Assembly: GCF_001679925.1 (NCBI RefSeq)
Contig: NZ_LYUZ01000082.1
Coordinates: 57,310-111,006 of the forward strand
Origin: Leisingera sp. JC1
Lineage (GTDB): Bacteria; Pseudomonadota; Alphaproteobacteria; Rhodobacterales; Rhodobacteraceae
DNA length: 53,697 nucleotides
Direction: 5' to 3'
Of this stretch, positions 33,628 to 44,718 are shown in pieces; the stretch's first letter is position 1; each line of letters opens with the position of its first letter. Made by a program: the position numbers and the translations under genes. The notes under the pieces are model-generated. The model saw only the letters and a list, made by a program, of their open reading frames with translations, was not told where the DNA came from and did no database searches.

Positions 33628-34014
33628 ATGAAAGTGTCCAGTCAGCAATTTCAGAATGAGCGACCAGCCATGGCTGCGGATCGAACGGTCCCTTTGCCGG
33701 TAGCGCAGGCAATGCAGGTCTGTGCCGAAGTCTGGGGGGAGGCCTGCAGTTTCACCATGGCCCGTCTCGACGAAAACTTCAAAACGCAGCACTGCATACT
33801 GGGCTGCATCAGTCTTGACGAGATCCAGATGGTGCAATGGCGCCATGTTCAGAAGATGATGGATGATTACCACGAAGAAGCCGGGCGAATGGCCCGGTAC
33901 TGGCAGGGATTGCCGGAAACTCCGCGGTTTCAGCCTGCGCCGTGGGGGCATCAGCCGGCAGGGCGCCGCGATGGAAAGGCTCCGGAGCACCCGGCTGGCA
34001 GTCAGGCAGCGTAG
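33628..34014 (+). CDS. Hypothetical protein, possibly phasin-like
   Basis: The 128-residue product has a helical core with CAEVWGEACSFTMARLDEN and MVQWRHVQKMMDDYHEEAGR, loosely like phasin-family helices. The C-terminus is Pro/Gly-rich and probably disordered. No signal peptide is seen. Its start at 33628 is 79 bp after a box, the usual distance in this island. Polyester-granule binding would be a guess; the family is not certain. Confidence 0.5.
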   Translation: MKVSSQQFQNERPAMAADRTVPLPVAQAMQVCAEVWGEACSFTMARLDENFKTQHCILGCISLDEIQMVQWRHVQKMMDDYHEEAGRMARYWQGLPETPRFQPAPWGHQPAGRRDGKAPEHPAGSQAA

Positions 34015-34032
34015 GGTCTGCGGTCCGGCGGG

Positions 34033-34046
34033 TTGACTGCTGTCAA
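34033..34046 (+). promoter_or_regulatory. FNR/CRP-type box, perfect, before SPW3-hsp20-lon
   Basis: CAGACT (34068-34073) follows after 21 bases. The box is centred 77 bp before the SPW start at 34117. Confidence 0.72.
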
Positions 34047-34116
34047 TGAAATCCTGTGCCGATGCGGCAGACTGGAGGTAAGGCAGTTTTCTGCCGTTTG
34101 GGGAAAGGACGTGCCG

Positions 34117-34473
34117 ATGATACGCAAGCATTGGCAGAATTGGATCATCACCGCCTTGGGTTGCTGGCTCGCCGTCACGCCGTGGCTTCATAATTCAGGG
34201 CTAGCCGACGGCGGTTTGGCCATCCCGGTCAGCTGGAGCTTCATCGCAGCCGGATCGGCAGCCGCAGTCCTGGCGGCCGCAGCCCAGTACACAGGAAACA
34301 GCTGGGAGGAATGGGGCTGCGTGGCAATTGGTCTTTGGCTGGTCCTCTCGCCTTGGACACTTGGATTTACTGACAATGAGCCGGTTGCATGGACGGCGGT
34401 TCTAAGCGGTGGGGCTATCATGGTGCTGGCCGGTTGGTGCATCGCGCAGGACCCCTGGCGGAGGAAAACCTGA
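34117..34473 (+). CDS. SPW-repeat membrane protein 3
   Basis: The 118-residue product has two repeats with TP or SP motifs: HWQNWIITALGCWLAVTPWL and EEWGCVAIGLWLVLSPWTLG. It starts at 34117, after a perfect box. It is the first of SPW3-hsp20-lon, which read together with short gaps. Membrane protein of unknown function. Confidence 0.84.
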   Translation: MIRKHWQNWIITALGCWLAVTPWLHNSGLADGGLAIPVSWSFIAAGSAAAVLAAAAQYTGNSWEEWGCVAIGLWLVLSPWTLGFTDNEPVAWTAVLSGGAIMVLAGWCIAQDPWRRKT

Positions 34474-34554
34474 CCCAGCGCTTGGCAGGCGGGTGCTCTG
34501 AGGCCTGCGGCAGAAACTCCGGGTAAGGGAAACTAGGATAAACTTTGGTGAAGC

Positions 34555-34970
34555 ATGGACCGTCAGCCTCCTGAGAACATGTTGCTTTCCGAAGCGATGG
34601 CGCAGCTTGCGGCGACAGAGAAGTTCTGCCGCCAGCTGTTTCTGCTCACATCCTTGCAGGACGGGCAGCCCTGCTGGGAACCGCCGGTGGATCTCTTGGA
34701 AACCGACGACGAGCTGCTTGTCTATGTGGTGTTGCCAGGCGCCAAGGCCGATGACGTTGAGGTGCGCATCAGAAACAACGAACTGATCATCCGGGGGCGG
34801 CGGGAGCCGCCGCCGGAGCTGTGCCATGCCACAGTGATCCGGCTAGAGCTGCCCTTTGGCCGGTTCGAACGGCGCATTCCGATCCCGCCGGGCACCTATG
34901 CCGTCAAGCGGCAGACGGTGCGGGGGCATTTGCTGATCCGGCTGTGCAAGAGCGGAGAGGGAGAGACGGC

Positions 34971-34974
<4 letters not shown>
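34555..34974 (+). CDS. Hsp20-like protein, second copy, truncated tail
   Basis: The 139-residue product has an alpha-crystallin domain (WEPPVDLLETDDELLVYVVL, then IRNNELIIRGRREPPPE and GHLLIRLCKS). It ends soon after the last strand, so the C-terminal I-x-I tail used for oligomerisation is missing. Cys residues are unusual for the family. Its stop overlaps the Lon start as ATGA, so the two products are made together. It may pass clients to Lon; that is inference. Confidence 0.82.
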
Positions 34975-37364
<2,390 letters not shown>

Positions 37365-37390
37365 GCGGCAAATTAGTTCCGAACAAAGGT

Positions 37391-37426
37391 CCGGGCGCCG
37401 ACAGATTAGGCGCCCGGATTTTTTTA
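37391..37426 (+). terminator. Intrinsic terminator after lon
   Basis: CCGGGCGCC (37391-37399) and GGCGCCCGG (37409-37417) form a perfect 9-bp stem with a 9-base loop, followed by A and seven T. Confidence 0.92.
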
Positions 37427-37451
37427 AGCCCTAGAACTTCATCAGTCGTTG

Positions 37452-37730
37452 TCATTCAGCGGTTGCGAACCCGTCTTCTTCGATCAAAACATGATCATCG
37501 GGATGGAACGTTTGCCCGGTTCCGTCTGCAAGCTTTAGCAGGCAGCCTTCGCCGCAAGCTTCAGTTGCGGATTCACCCGGGTCCAGTGCGATCTCAAAAC
37601 TATCGCTGCCGGAACTGAAGGTGACAGTTACTGAGTCGCTCCTGGTGTTGGTGATCGTAAGCGCGTTTGCGCCGCTGGCCAAAACCAGGGACATTGCGGC
37701 CAACATCCCTGCACTGGTTACTGTACTCAT
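37452..37730 (-). CDS. Small secreted protein, 92 aa
   Basis: The start at 37730 gives MSTVTSAGMLAAMSLVLASG and an Ala-Leu cleavage-like site near residue 24 (signal peptide). The mature part is rich in Asp, Ser and Thr, with beta-prone stretches (SVTVTFSSGSDSFEIALDPG) and two Cys in ACGEGCLLK. I do not recognise the family. It is 23 bp downstream of the 35-codon basic gene and probably shares its transcript. Confidence 0.6.
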   Translation of the reverse strand: MSTVTSAGMLAAMSLVLASGANALTITNTRSDSVTVTFSSGSDSFEIALDPGESATEACGEGCLLKLADGTGQTFHPDDHVLIEEDGFATAE

Positions 37731-37753
37731 TTTTTGACACCCAGGACTGCAGG

Positions 37754-37861
37754 TTATTTCTTTCCGGAGTCCGATGCGGACTGGGCAGGCTTTCCGGAGG
37801 CAGACGCCGGCTTTGCCGGCGCCGGCTTGGGCTTCTTCGGTGTGGATCTTGGATCGGTCAT
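37754..37861 (-). CDS. 35-residue Lys/Pro/Ala-rich peptide
   Basis: The sequence starts MTDPRSTPKKPKPAPAKPAS and is basic and likely disordered, like a histone-tail or low-complexity peptide. It is not a known family. The ATG at 37861 is 77 bp from an FNR-type box, the usual distance for the island. This supports a real small gene, although short ORFs are weak evidence. Confidence 0.4.
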   Translation of the reverse strand: MTDPRSTPKKPKPAPAKPASASGKPAQSASDSGKK

Positions 37862-37931
37862 GATGTTCACCTTGTCTCTGCGGGACCAATTTCCCGCAAC
37901 GTGACGGTGGCGGATCGCAGCCGAAGATTCA

Positions 37932-37945
37932 TTGACGGCGGGCAA
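37932..37945 (-). promoter_or_regulatory. FNR/CRP-type box, imperfect
   Basis: TTGACGGCGGGCAA is centred 77 bp before the start at 37861 and would drive the 35-aa and 92-aa genes. No clear -10 is seen. Confidence 0.45.
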
Positions 37946-38405
37946 TGGCCTGGGCGCCATCGGCTAGTTGCTGCTGGTGCCCGCTTTAGGAACAAAAGGG
38001 TTTGCGCGACAGGTTTGCTTGTAATCCAGACTGGCTGGCTGGGCGGAAATCAGCTTCAGGCAACCAAGGCGGGGGACCGGCGCAAAGGGCCAAAGATCTA
38101 AAAGAATTTGCGACCCAAATTTGCGGGGTTAAACAGAGGTTCTTCTGTTGGCCGGATTTTCGAGAACGCGACGCTGCCCTTTAGCGGGTTCTCTTGCAGG
38201 ACCGGCTGCCGCATCCCATCTGCGGAAGGTAAACCGGCGTGGGCTTGTGCTCTGCCATGGCAGCGCCGGGTCAATGAGCCCGGATTCGGGATGCGAAGGT
38301 TCAGGACAATGAATGTGGAAACAGGTCTGCGGATGCCAGCGCCGGAATTCCGCATTCGGTCACACCCGAGTCTGGGCAGGGGCCTGTCTTGCGGAGTTCA
38401 AGACT
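37946..38405. other. Intergenic, no convincing gene
   Basis: About 460 bp. Open frames on both strands overlap, and I see no domain or ribosome site. No TTGAC box lies close to the antiporter start. Confidence 0.5.
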
Positions 38406-39338
38406 ATGAGCTGGATGGATATTGCTAGCCTGGCCGCGGGTTTGGCAGCGCTGTTTCTTGGCGGCGAATTGCTGGTGCGTGGAGCGGCAGGCGTTGCAGA
38501 AAAACTAGGCCTGCCGATGTTTCTAATTGGGCTTACCGTAGTTGGGTTTGGCACTTCCATGCCGGAACTTCTGGTATCTCTGGATGCCGCTCAGCGCGGC
38601 ATACCGGACATTGCCATTGGCAATGTAGTGGGTTCCAATATCAGCAACATTCTGCTGATCCTGGGGCTTGCAGCTTTGGTTCGGCCGATCCCGCTGGCAC
38701 ATGCTGTACCCAAGTGGGATGCAGTTGTCATGGCTGTGGCTGCTCAGGTGCTGTTTGTGCCTTTCTGGCAAGGACAAGTGGACCGCGCTGCGGGGGCGGT
38801 CCTGTGTGCTGCATTGGCGGCCTATCTGGCATTGGCGTACCAGAGCGCGCGTGCAGGCGCAGCGCTCGAGGATGCGAAGCCGGAAACCGCGAATGGACTG
38901 TGGCGGCCGCTGCTGGCTGCTGCCGCAGGGTTGGCGCTGCTGCTGCCCGGTGCCCGGCTGCTGGTCGACGGCGCGGTGGCAGTGGTGCGGGGCCTTGAGG
39001 TACCAGAGGCCTATATCGGCCTTACTGTGGTTGCTGTGGGCACTTCGTTGCCGGAGCTGGCAGCAACACTGGTGGCGGCATATCGGCGGAGGCCGGAAAT
39101 TGCCTTGGGCAATATTGTCGGGTCGAATATTTTCAATGCGCTTGGCATCCTGGGACTGACTGCTGTTACCGTGCCGATACCGGTAGACCTGCGGTTCCTG
39201 GTTTTCGACCTGCCGGTAATGGCAGCGGTATCTGTCCTCCTGATGCTGATTTTGATGCGCGGGCAGTATCTGGGCCGCATTGCCGGGCTGTGCCTGCTCG
39301 CAGGGTTTGCGGTTTATGTCTGGAGGGCGCAGGCATGA
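38406..39338 (+). CDS. CaCA-family Na/Ca-type exchanger
   Basis: The 310-residue product has about ten membrane helices in two inverted halves. Each half has the alpha-repeat: VVGFGTSMPELLVSLDA with GNVVGSNISNILLILG, and VAVGTSLPELAATLVAA with GNIVGSNIFNALGILG. This is the YrbG-like K-dependent Na/Ca exchanger group. Calcium or another cation is probably exported. It precedes the SLC13-like gene by 13 bp, so they are one operon. Confidence 0.9.
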   Translation: MSWMDIASLAAGLAALFLGGELLVRGAAGVAEKLGLPMFLIGLTVVGFGTSMPELLVSLDAAQRGIPDIAIGNVVGSNISNILLILGLAALVRPIPLAHAVPKWDAVVMAVAAQVLFVPFWQGQVDRAAGAVLCAALAAYLALAYQSARAGAALEDAKPETANGLWRPLLAAAAGLALLLPGARLLVDGAVAVVRGLEVPEAYIGLTVVAVGTSLPELAATLVAAYRRRPEIALGNIVGSNIFNALGILGLTAVTVPIPVDLRFLVFDLPVMAAVSVLLMLILMRGQYLGRIAGLCLLAGFAVYVWRAQA

Positions 39339-39351
39339 GGGGAGCTGAGCG

Positions 39352-41139
39352 GTGTTCATAGATCCGGGCAACTTTGCTCCGGCGCTGGCGCTGGCATTGA
39401 CGGTAATGGTCTTTGCTGCCTTTGCCAGCGAGCGGTGGCCTGCGGATCTGGTGGCCTTCACCGGGGCCTGCGCCGCGCTGGCGTTGGGACTGGTAAGCAC
39501 GGAGGATGTGCTAGCGGCACTGGCAAATCCGGCACCGGCAACAATTGGCGTCATGTTCATTCTGAGTGCCGCGCTGGTGCGGACCGGGGTGCTGGAAGGG
39601 CTGACCAGATTCATGGCGCGGATGGCAAAACGCCATGCTGTCCTAGCGGTGGCAGCTTTCTTTGCCACGGCGGCTGCGGCTTCGGCGGTACTGAACAACA
39701 CGCCGGTGGTAATGGTGCTGATCCCGGTTGCTATCGGCCTCGCCCGGCAGGCCGGCACGGTCCCGTCCAAGCTGCTGATCCCCTTGTCTTATTCTGTGAT
39801 TCTGGGCGGCACGGTCACTATGATCGGCACCTCCACCAACCTCTTGGTGGACGGGGTCGCCCGTGGCCTGGGGATGGTTCCGTTTGGGCTGTTCGAGATT
39901 GCGCCGCTGGGGCTTGCGGTTACATTGGCGGGGGGCGGGTTCCTGACTCTGGCGGGGCGGCATCTGCTTCCGGAGAGGGTAACGGTTACTGCCCAGACGG
40001 CTGAGCGGGAGGCGAAGAGCTGGCTGGTGGATGTCTTCATCCCAGCGGGCTCGCCGCTGATTGGCGCGCCACCGCTTACGGCGCTGGAGCTGACACGGGG
40101 CGGTACGCGAGTGATAGACGTGGTTCGCGGCGATGCGTCACTGCGCCGCGATCTGGCGGCGGTACGGCTGGAGGCCGGAGATATTGTGGTGCTGAAAGCC
40201 CGTGACAGCGCACTGATGGCCTTCAGCGAAGGAACCGCGCGGGGAGCCGGGATTCCGGACATAGAGAGCGGCCGCACCCGATTGTCACAAACTGCTGAAC
40301 TGCTGGTGGGGCCGGGGTCAAAGGCCGTGGGTCGCACCTTGGGGCGGCTGCGCTGGCGGCGGCGGTTTGGGGTCTATCCCTTGGCGCTGCACCGAAAAGG
40401 CGCCTCTGCCGGGGGGCGTCTGGAAAACACCGTGTTGCGGGTAGGGGACACGTTGCTGGTGGAGGGAACGCTTGCTGACATTCAGCGGCTAGCTCTGGAG
40501 CAAAGCCTAGTGAGGCTGGAGCAGCGGAAGGCCCGTGCCTTCCGGCACCGCAAGGCGCCGCTGGCAGTGGCGATCCTGCTGGGAGTTGTGGTGCTGGCTG
40601 GGTTTAATGCGGCGCCGATCCTAGCGTTGGCGCTGATTGGAGCGGCACTGGTGATGCTGACACGCTGCATCGAGCCGGACGAGGCGTTTTCGGCGGTGGA
40701 CGGTCGTCTGCTGATCCTTATTGTTTCAATGCTTGTTGTCGGCCGCGCATTGGACCGCAGCGGCACCGTCGAGCTGATTGTTGGAGCGCTGAAACCGTGG
40801 ATGGCCTTGGCAGGGCCATGGGTGGCGTTGGCCATTGTCTATGCCGTAACTTCGGTGCTGACCGAAGTTCTGACCAACAGCGCGATTGCGGTGATCATGA
40901 CGCCGCTGGCAGCGGGGCTTGCGGCAGCCCTGGGAGTGGATCCGCGTCCATTTGTCGTGGCGGTGATGTTTGCGGCATCCGCCAGTTTCGCCACCCCGAT
41001 CGGTTATCAGACAAACACTCTGGTCTATGGAGCAGGCGGCTACAAGTTCGCGGATTTCCTGCGTATCGGCGTGCCAATGAACATAGTCACAGGCGCGGTT
41101 ACCGTGCTCTTGATCCCGCTGTTGTGGCCGCTGGCTTGA
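39352..41139 (+). CDS. SLC13/DASS-type transporter with RCK_C domains
   Basis: The 595-residue product begins at GTG 39352. It has about 11-12 membrane helices with SVILGGTVTMIGTSTNLLVD and a second-half SFATPIGYQTNTLVYG, both typical of the SLC13/ArsB ion transporter superfamily. Two TrkA-C/RCK_C domains lie between the halves (about 225-385). The substrate cannot be read from sequence: sulfate, dicarboxylate or other anion. The same operon as the CaCA exchanger. Confidence 0.85.
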   Translation: MFIDPGNFAPALALALTVMVFAAFASERWPADLVAFTGACAALALGLVSTEDVLAALANPAPATIGVMFILSAALVRTGVLEGLTRFMARMAKRHAVLAVAAFFATAAAASAVLNNTPVVMVLIPVAIGLARQAGTVPSKLLIPLSYSVILGGTVTMIGTSTNLLVDGVARGLGMVPFGLFEIAPLGLAVTLAGGGFLTLAGRHLLPERVTVTAQTAEREAKSWLVDVFIPAGSPLIGAPPLTALELTRGGTRVIDVVRGDASLRRDLAAVRLEAGDIVVLKARDSALMAFSEGTARGAGIPDIESGRTRLSQTAELLVGPGSKAVGRTLGRLRWRRRFGVYPLALHRKGASAGGRLENTVLRVGDTLLVEGTLADIQRLALEQSLVRLEQRKARAFRHRKAPLAVAILLGVVVLAGFNAAPILALALIGAALVMLTRCIEPDEAFSAVDGRLLILIVSMLVVGRALDRSGTVELIVGALKPWMALAGPWVALAIVYAVTSVLTEVLTNSAIAVIMTPLAAGLAAALGVDPRPFVVAVMFAASASFATPIGYQTNTLVYGAGGYKFADFLRIGVPMNIVTGAVTVLLIPLLWPLA

Positions 41140-41313
41140 GTCTGGTGGACAGCTAGGGGATGTGGAAAGGGGACGGGTTTGCGCGGGGTTGGATAAGTAA
41201 CTGAATTTGCTTTTTTAAAAGTTTACTTTGGTCCCTTGCCTTTACCGCTTGCCGCTCCCATGTCAACGATAGGCAGCTCATGACGGGTTGCCGGGTTTCT
41301 GATGGAGAAACAC

Positions 41314-41562
41314 ATGAGCAGAGTAGCTTTAGGCGCTCTTCTCGCGGCCCTGGCGGCAGTTTCGGCCAATGCAATGAGTGCCGGAATTGATACAGATGGC
41401 GACGGCAAGGCGTCCTTGGAAGAACTGCAGGCTGTCTATTCCGGCGTGACCAGCGAACTGTTTGCGGAAATTGATGCAGATGCGGACGGTTTCGTGGATG
41501 ACGAGGAAATGGCGGATGCGGTCGCTGCCGGAGTTCTGGAAGACCCGGTGACAGAGTTGTAG
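41314..41562 (+). CDS. Small secreted EF-hand protein 3
   Basis: The 82-residue product has a signal peptide (MSRVALGALLAALAAVSANA) and two good EF loops, DTDGDGKASLEE and DADADGFVDDEE. The layout matches the genes at 19101 and 19464 (YSGVTSELFAEID linker). GGAG lies 7 bases before the ATG at 41314. It is beside the CaCA exchanger, which fits a calcium theme. No TTGAC box is seen upstream. Confidence 0.8.
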   Translation: MSRVALGALLAALAAVSANAMSAGIDTDGDGKASLEELQAVYSGVTSELFAEIDADADGFVDDEEMADAVAAGVLEDPVTEL

Positions 41563-41626
41563 CAGCTGGTGCGGCGGCGTTCCTGCAGCCTGTTCCGGCT
41601 GAACCCTTTCGGAAAGGGGTATCACC

Positions 41627-42094
41627 ATGACAATTCGCAGACTGCTTGATGAACTGGAAACGGATATCCAGTGGATTGCTCCAGTCTCACCCATGGATGT
41701 GGCCATCGCTCTGCTTGCGCAGGAGGTTATCTCAGCGCTGCTGGTGTCCTCGGACAAGCGGTCGATGGCCGGCATTCTGACCAGCAGTGATATCGTGCGT
41801 TATCTTGAGGCCCACCAGAAGCTGCCCGGTCATTTGCGGGTGCGGAGCGTGATGACGCACCCCGTCATTTCCTGCGATGCCCGCCAGTCCGTGCAGCGGC
41901 TGGAATGGCTGATGTCAAAGCACCATGTGCGCCATATTCCAGTTACTGAGGATGGGGAACCTGTTGCGGTGATCAGCATTCTGGACGTCACCCGCTACCG
42001 GCTGCTGACCGCGGAACAGGAGGCAGCTGAACTTCGGGACTATGTTGCTGGGGCATCCTGGCGGGTCAGACCGCGCCCGCACCGGCAGAACTAA
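41627..42094 (+). CDS. Tandem CBS-domain protein, second copy
   Basis: The 155-residue product has two CBS domains (DVAIALLAQEVISALLVSSD, GILTSSDIVRYL, then MTHPVISCDARQSVQRLEWL, HIPVTEDGEPVAVISILDV). It probably senses adenine nucleotides. It follows EF-hand 3 by 64 bp. It is a relative of the 29926 gene but does not carry its box. Confidence 0.85.
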   Translation: MTIRRLLDELETDIQWIAPVSPMDVAIALLAQEVISALLVSSDKRSMAGILTSSDIVRYLEAHQKLPGHLRVRSVMTHPVISCDARQSVQRLEWLMSKHHVRHIPVTEDGEPVAVISILDVTRYRLLTAEQEAAELRDYVAGASWRVRPRPHRQN

Positions 42095-42144
42095 AGCGGA
42101 TCGAAACCGCGCCCGCCTGGCTGGCGCATCTGAGGACTACGCTT

Positions 42145-42432
42145 ATGGTTTTGGCAGGCCATACCACATTGGCAGCCGCCAGACAGGCGGCACATGCTCT
42201 GGCGGGGAAGCTTCTGCGCCTGATTCCGCGAACCGGTTCGCGTACTGAGTTGCGCCAAGGGGATACGCCACCGCCGCGTCCGGAAACCCTGATGGAGGAT
42301 GGCTGGGAACCGGCGGAAACGCTCCAGCAGGAAGCGGCAGAGCGGCGGTGCCTGCCGCCGGATTGCGATGCCAACGAAGTGGAAAACGGCGATACGCCTG
42401 GACGCTATGGCGGCGGCCGGTACCGCGGCTGA
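42145..42432 (+). CDS. Hypothetical protein, 95 aa
   Basis: I do not recognise this protein. GAGGA precedes the ATG by about 8 bases. The N-terminus is Ala-rich and amphipathic (TTLAAARQAAHALAGKLLRL); the rest is acidic, proline-rich and glycine-ended. It is at the right end of the island and converges on the deacetylase fusion gene 33 bp away. Confidence 0.4.
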   Translation: MVLAGHTTLAAARQAAHALAGKLLRLIPRTGSRTELRQGDTPPPRPETLMEDGWEPAETLQQEAAERRCLPPDCDANEVENGDTPGRYGGGRYRG

Positions 42433-42465
42433 ACCGCTGGAAGAGGCTCCTCGCGCAGCGTCCTG

Positions 42466-44718
42466 TCAGTGGTCCAGGGTTTTCTCGTAGACCGATTTGC
42501 CGTCGCCGTCGCGGTAGAAATCTGGAAACTCGGCGCAAAGCACGTAACCCATCCGTTCATAGAACCGGCGCGTCGCCGCATAGGGCGGGCTGCTTGAGGT
42601 GTCGATGTAGACCTTGCGGCCCTTAGCCTGGCGGATTGCGGCCTCGGACCGTTGCATCAGCAGCCGCCCCAGGCCCGTGCCCTGATGGGACGGGTCTACT
42701 GCGATCCAGTAGAGATCCCAGCTCTGATCGCTGCCCGGAACCGGGCCGAAGCAAGCGTAGCCCTGCAGCCTGGTGCCGGATTCGGCCAGCAGGAAGTGGT
42801 AGCCGGAGGCGGATCCGGCGCTGAGCCGCTCCTGCGCCAGCTCGCCAGCGATTTCGATTTCCTCCGTGGAGAATTTGCCGGTTTCCGCAACCAGCTGCGT
42901 GATCCGGGCGACGTCTCCGGCCCGCAGAGTTTTGCGCCAGCGGCGTTTAGGGGACGGGGCGGGGCGGGGCGATGCCGCCGGTTTCGGGCGCTGCGCAATC
43001 CCCTCCGCCAATCCGCTGAAAAAGGCAGCAGCATTGTCGCCCAGGGTGCGCACCAGGTAGCCGCCTTCCTGAACCACAAGAATGGGAAACGGCTGCCGCC
43101 CGATGCAGGCGCCAGTCTGGCGGAAGTCTTGCGGTCTCAGCTTCCAGGTGCCGGTCGGGTCGCCGCGGCCAGTGTCAAATCCAAGGCAAAGGACCAGAAA
43201 ACCCGGATCATGTTCCGCAATCCGCGCCAGAGCCTTTTGCAACGCGGTGTGGAAGTCTCCAGGCGTTGCCTGTTCGGCCAGAGGCAGGTTGAGGTTGTAC
43301 CCGGCGCCGCTGCCTTGCCCTGTTTCATCGCGAAAGCCGGTGAAATAAGGGTAGGCAAAGCTGGGGTCGCCGTGGATGGAGACCGTCAGCACGTCGGCGC
43401 GGGTGTAGAAGATATCCTGCTGGCCGTTGCCGTGGTGGTAGTCAATGTCGAGCATCGCGACCCGCCCGTGCCGGGACAGGAAGTTGGCGGCAATAGCGGC
43501 GTTGGAGAGGTAACAGAAACCGCCGAAGGTCTTGTATTCGGCGTGGTGGCCGGGCGGGCGGACCAGTGCATAGGCGGCAGGGGCGCCGTTCAGCACATCC
43601 TCTGCAGCGGTGAGTGTGCAATCGACAGCGCGGCGGGCGGCAGGCCAGGCATTTCGGTTGATCGGGGTGAATGTGTCGATGCACCAGTATCCAGCCAGCA
43701 CGGTGCGTTCGCGCGGACGGCGGGCCGTATTGCGGACCGGAAAGACATAGGGGTAAACCGCGCCTTTTTCCGGCGCCTCGGCGCAGGCGCTGCGAAGGTA
43801 GTCCACCAGTTTCGGGTCATGCGCCGCCTTGATCCAGCGGTCCGGGAAATGCCGCGGCGGCAGGCGGGCGAACAGACCGGTGGCGTCCAGCGCTGCGGTG
43901 ACGGCGGTAATTCGCACCGGGCTTTCGACGTAGCCGCGGGTATGGATATGGTGGATGTCGTGGCGATCGTTGATAACCATCGAAATCTGCAGCCCGGTCG
44001 GCGGCGGCATGCTGACCGCGCGGGCGGCATAGCGCGGCGGCCGCAACCCGTAGCCCCCCGAGGTGACAGAGGCCACTACTTTCCGGACGTATTCCGGCGG
44101 GCAGAGGTCCGCGTATTTCCGTTCCAGGATGGCGCGGAAAATCTCCTTGAGTCGTTCCGCTTGCGGCAGGTCAAACTGGCCCAAGCCATCAAACACCAGA
44201 TGCGGCATATCGGTGTCCTCTGGCGAGAGCGGCAGCTCATAGCTGGTGCCGGTGATGGGACGGGCACCGTAGCGTTCGTAGAATTTGAGCCGGGCCGCGT
44301 TTTGGGCCAGGGCTGCGCTGTCGTGGACGCTTTCAGGATTATCGGGCAGGCATTCGAAGTAAAGCCCCGCAGCCCCCAGCGCGGCTGCCTCCTGCCGGAT
44401 CCGCTGATAGAGTGCCCCGCCGGTGCCGGAGCCTGCGGTCTCTACCGGGGTTGCCGCCAGAATGTCCAGGAATGCGAAATCGAGTTCCGGGTCGAACAGC
44501 AGCAGGGCAGTACCGCGCACGTCGCCGCGCCCGTTTTCCGCGACAAAGAGCGACGGGATGAACCGTTTGGCAAACGGATTGTTCAGGTGCTCCGGCAGCG
44601 CGTCGATATCGGCGGACCGTTTGCCCGGAAACTGGGCGCGCAAGATCGCCAGAGCCTTGCCGATTGCGGCTTGGCTGGCGGGGGCGTGGGCATCAGCAAT
44701 CTTGCGGATGCGGAACAT
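42466..44718 (-). CDS. GNAT-deacetylase-GNAT triple-domain protein
   Basis: The 750-residue product has three parts. Residues 1-170 are a GNAT-like domain. Residues about 235-580 are a class II histone deacetylase or acetylpolyamine amidohydrolase, with GHH near 390, zinc ligands in LDIDYHHGNG near 423 and GFDTGRGDP near 511. Residues about 600-750 are a second GNAT (WIAVDPSHQGTGLGRLLMQ, then YIDTSSSPPYAATRRFYERM). One chain thus joins acetyl transfer and acetyl removal. It is the last gene of the radical-SAM/ATP-grasp operon, overlapping the previous gene by 26 bp. Small-molecule substrates are more likely than histones. Confidence 0.85.
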   Translation of the reverse strand: MFRIRKIADAHAPASQAAIGKALAILRAQFPGKRSADIDALPEHLNNPFAKRFIPSLFVAENGRGDVRGTALLLFDPELDFAFLDILAATPVETAGSGTGGALYQRIRQEAAALGAAGLYFECLPDNPESVHDSAALAQNAARLKFYERYGARPITGTSYELPLSPEDTDMPHLVFDGLGQFDLPQAERLKEIFRAILERKYADLCPPEYVRKVVASVTSGGYGLRPPRYAARAVSMPPPTGLQISMVINDRHDIHHIHTRGYVESPVRITAVTAALDATGLFARLPPRHFPDRWIKAAHDPKLVDYLRSACAEAPEKGAVYPYVFPVRNTARRPRERTVLAGYWCIDTFTPINRNAWPAARRAVDCTLTAAEDVLNGAPAAYALVRPPGHHAEYKTFGGFCYLSNAAIAANFLSRHGRVAMLDIDYHHGNGQQDIFYTRADVLTVSIHGDPSFAYPYFTGFRDETGQGSGAGYNLNLPLAEQATPGDFHTALQKALARIAEHDPGFLVLCLGFDTGRGDPTGTWKLRPQDFRQTGACIGRQPFPILVVQEGGYLVRTLGDNAAAFFSGLAEGIAQRPKPAASPRPAPSPKRRWRKTLRAGDVARITQLVAETGKFSTEEIEIAGELAQERLSAGSASGYHFLLAESGTRLQGYACFGPVPGSDQSWDLYWIAVDPSHQGTGLGRLLMQRSEAAIRQAKGRKVYIDTSSSPPYAATRRFYERMGYVLCAEFPDFYRDGDGKSVYEKTLDH

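Noticed and set aside
19741-34046. Many short frames that begin with MTPVN, LTAVN or MAVN
   Set aside because: The shared start is the translated TTGAC-N4-GTCAA palindrome, not a common peptide.
38108-38428. A 106-codon plus-strand frame before the CaCA gene
   Set aside because: It has no ribosome site or domain, and its end overlaps the CaCA start in another frame.
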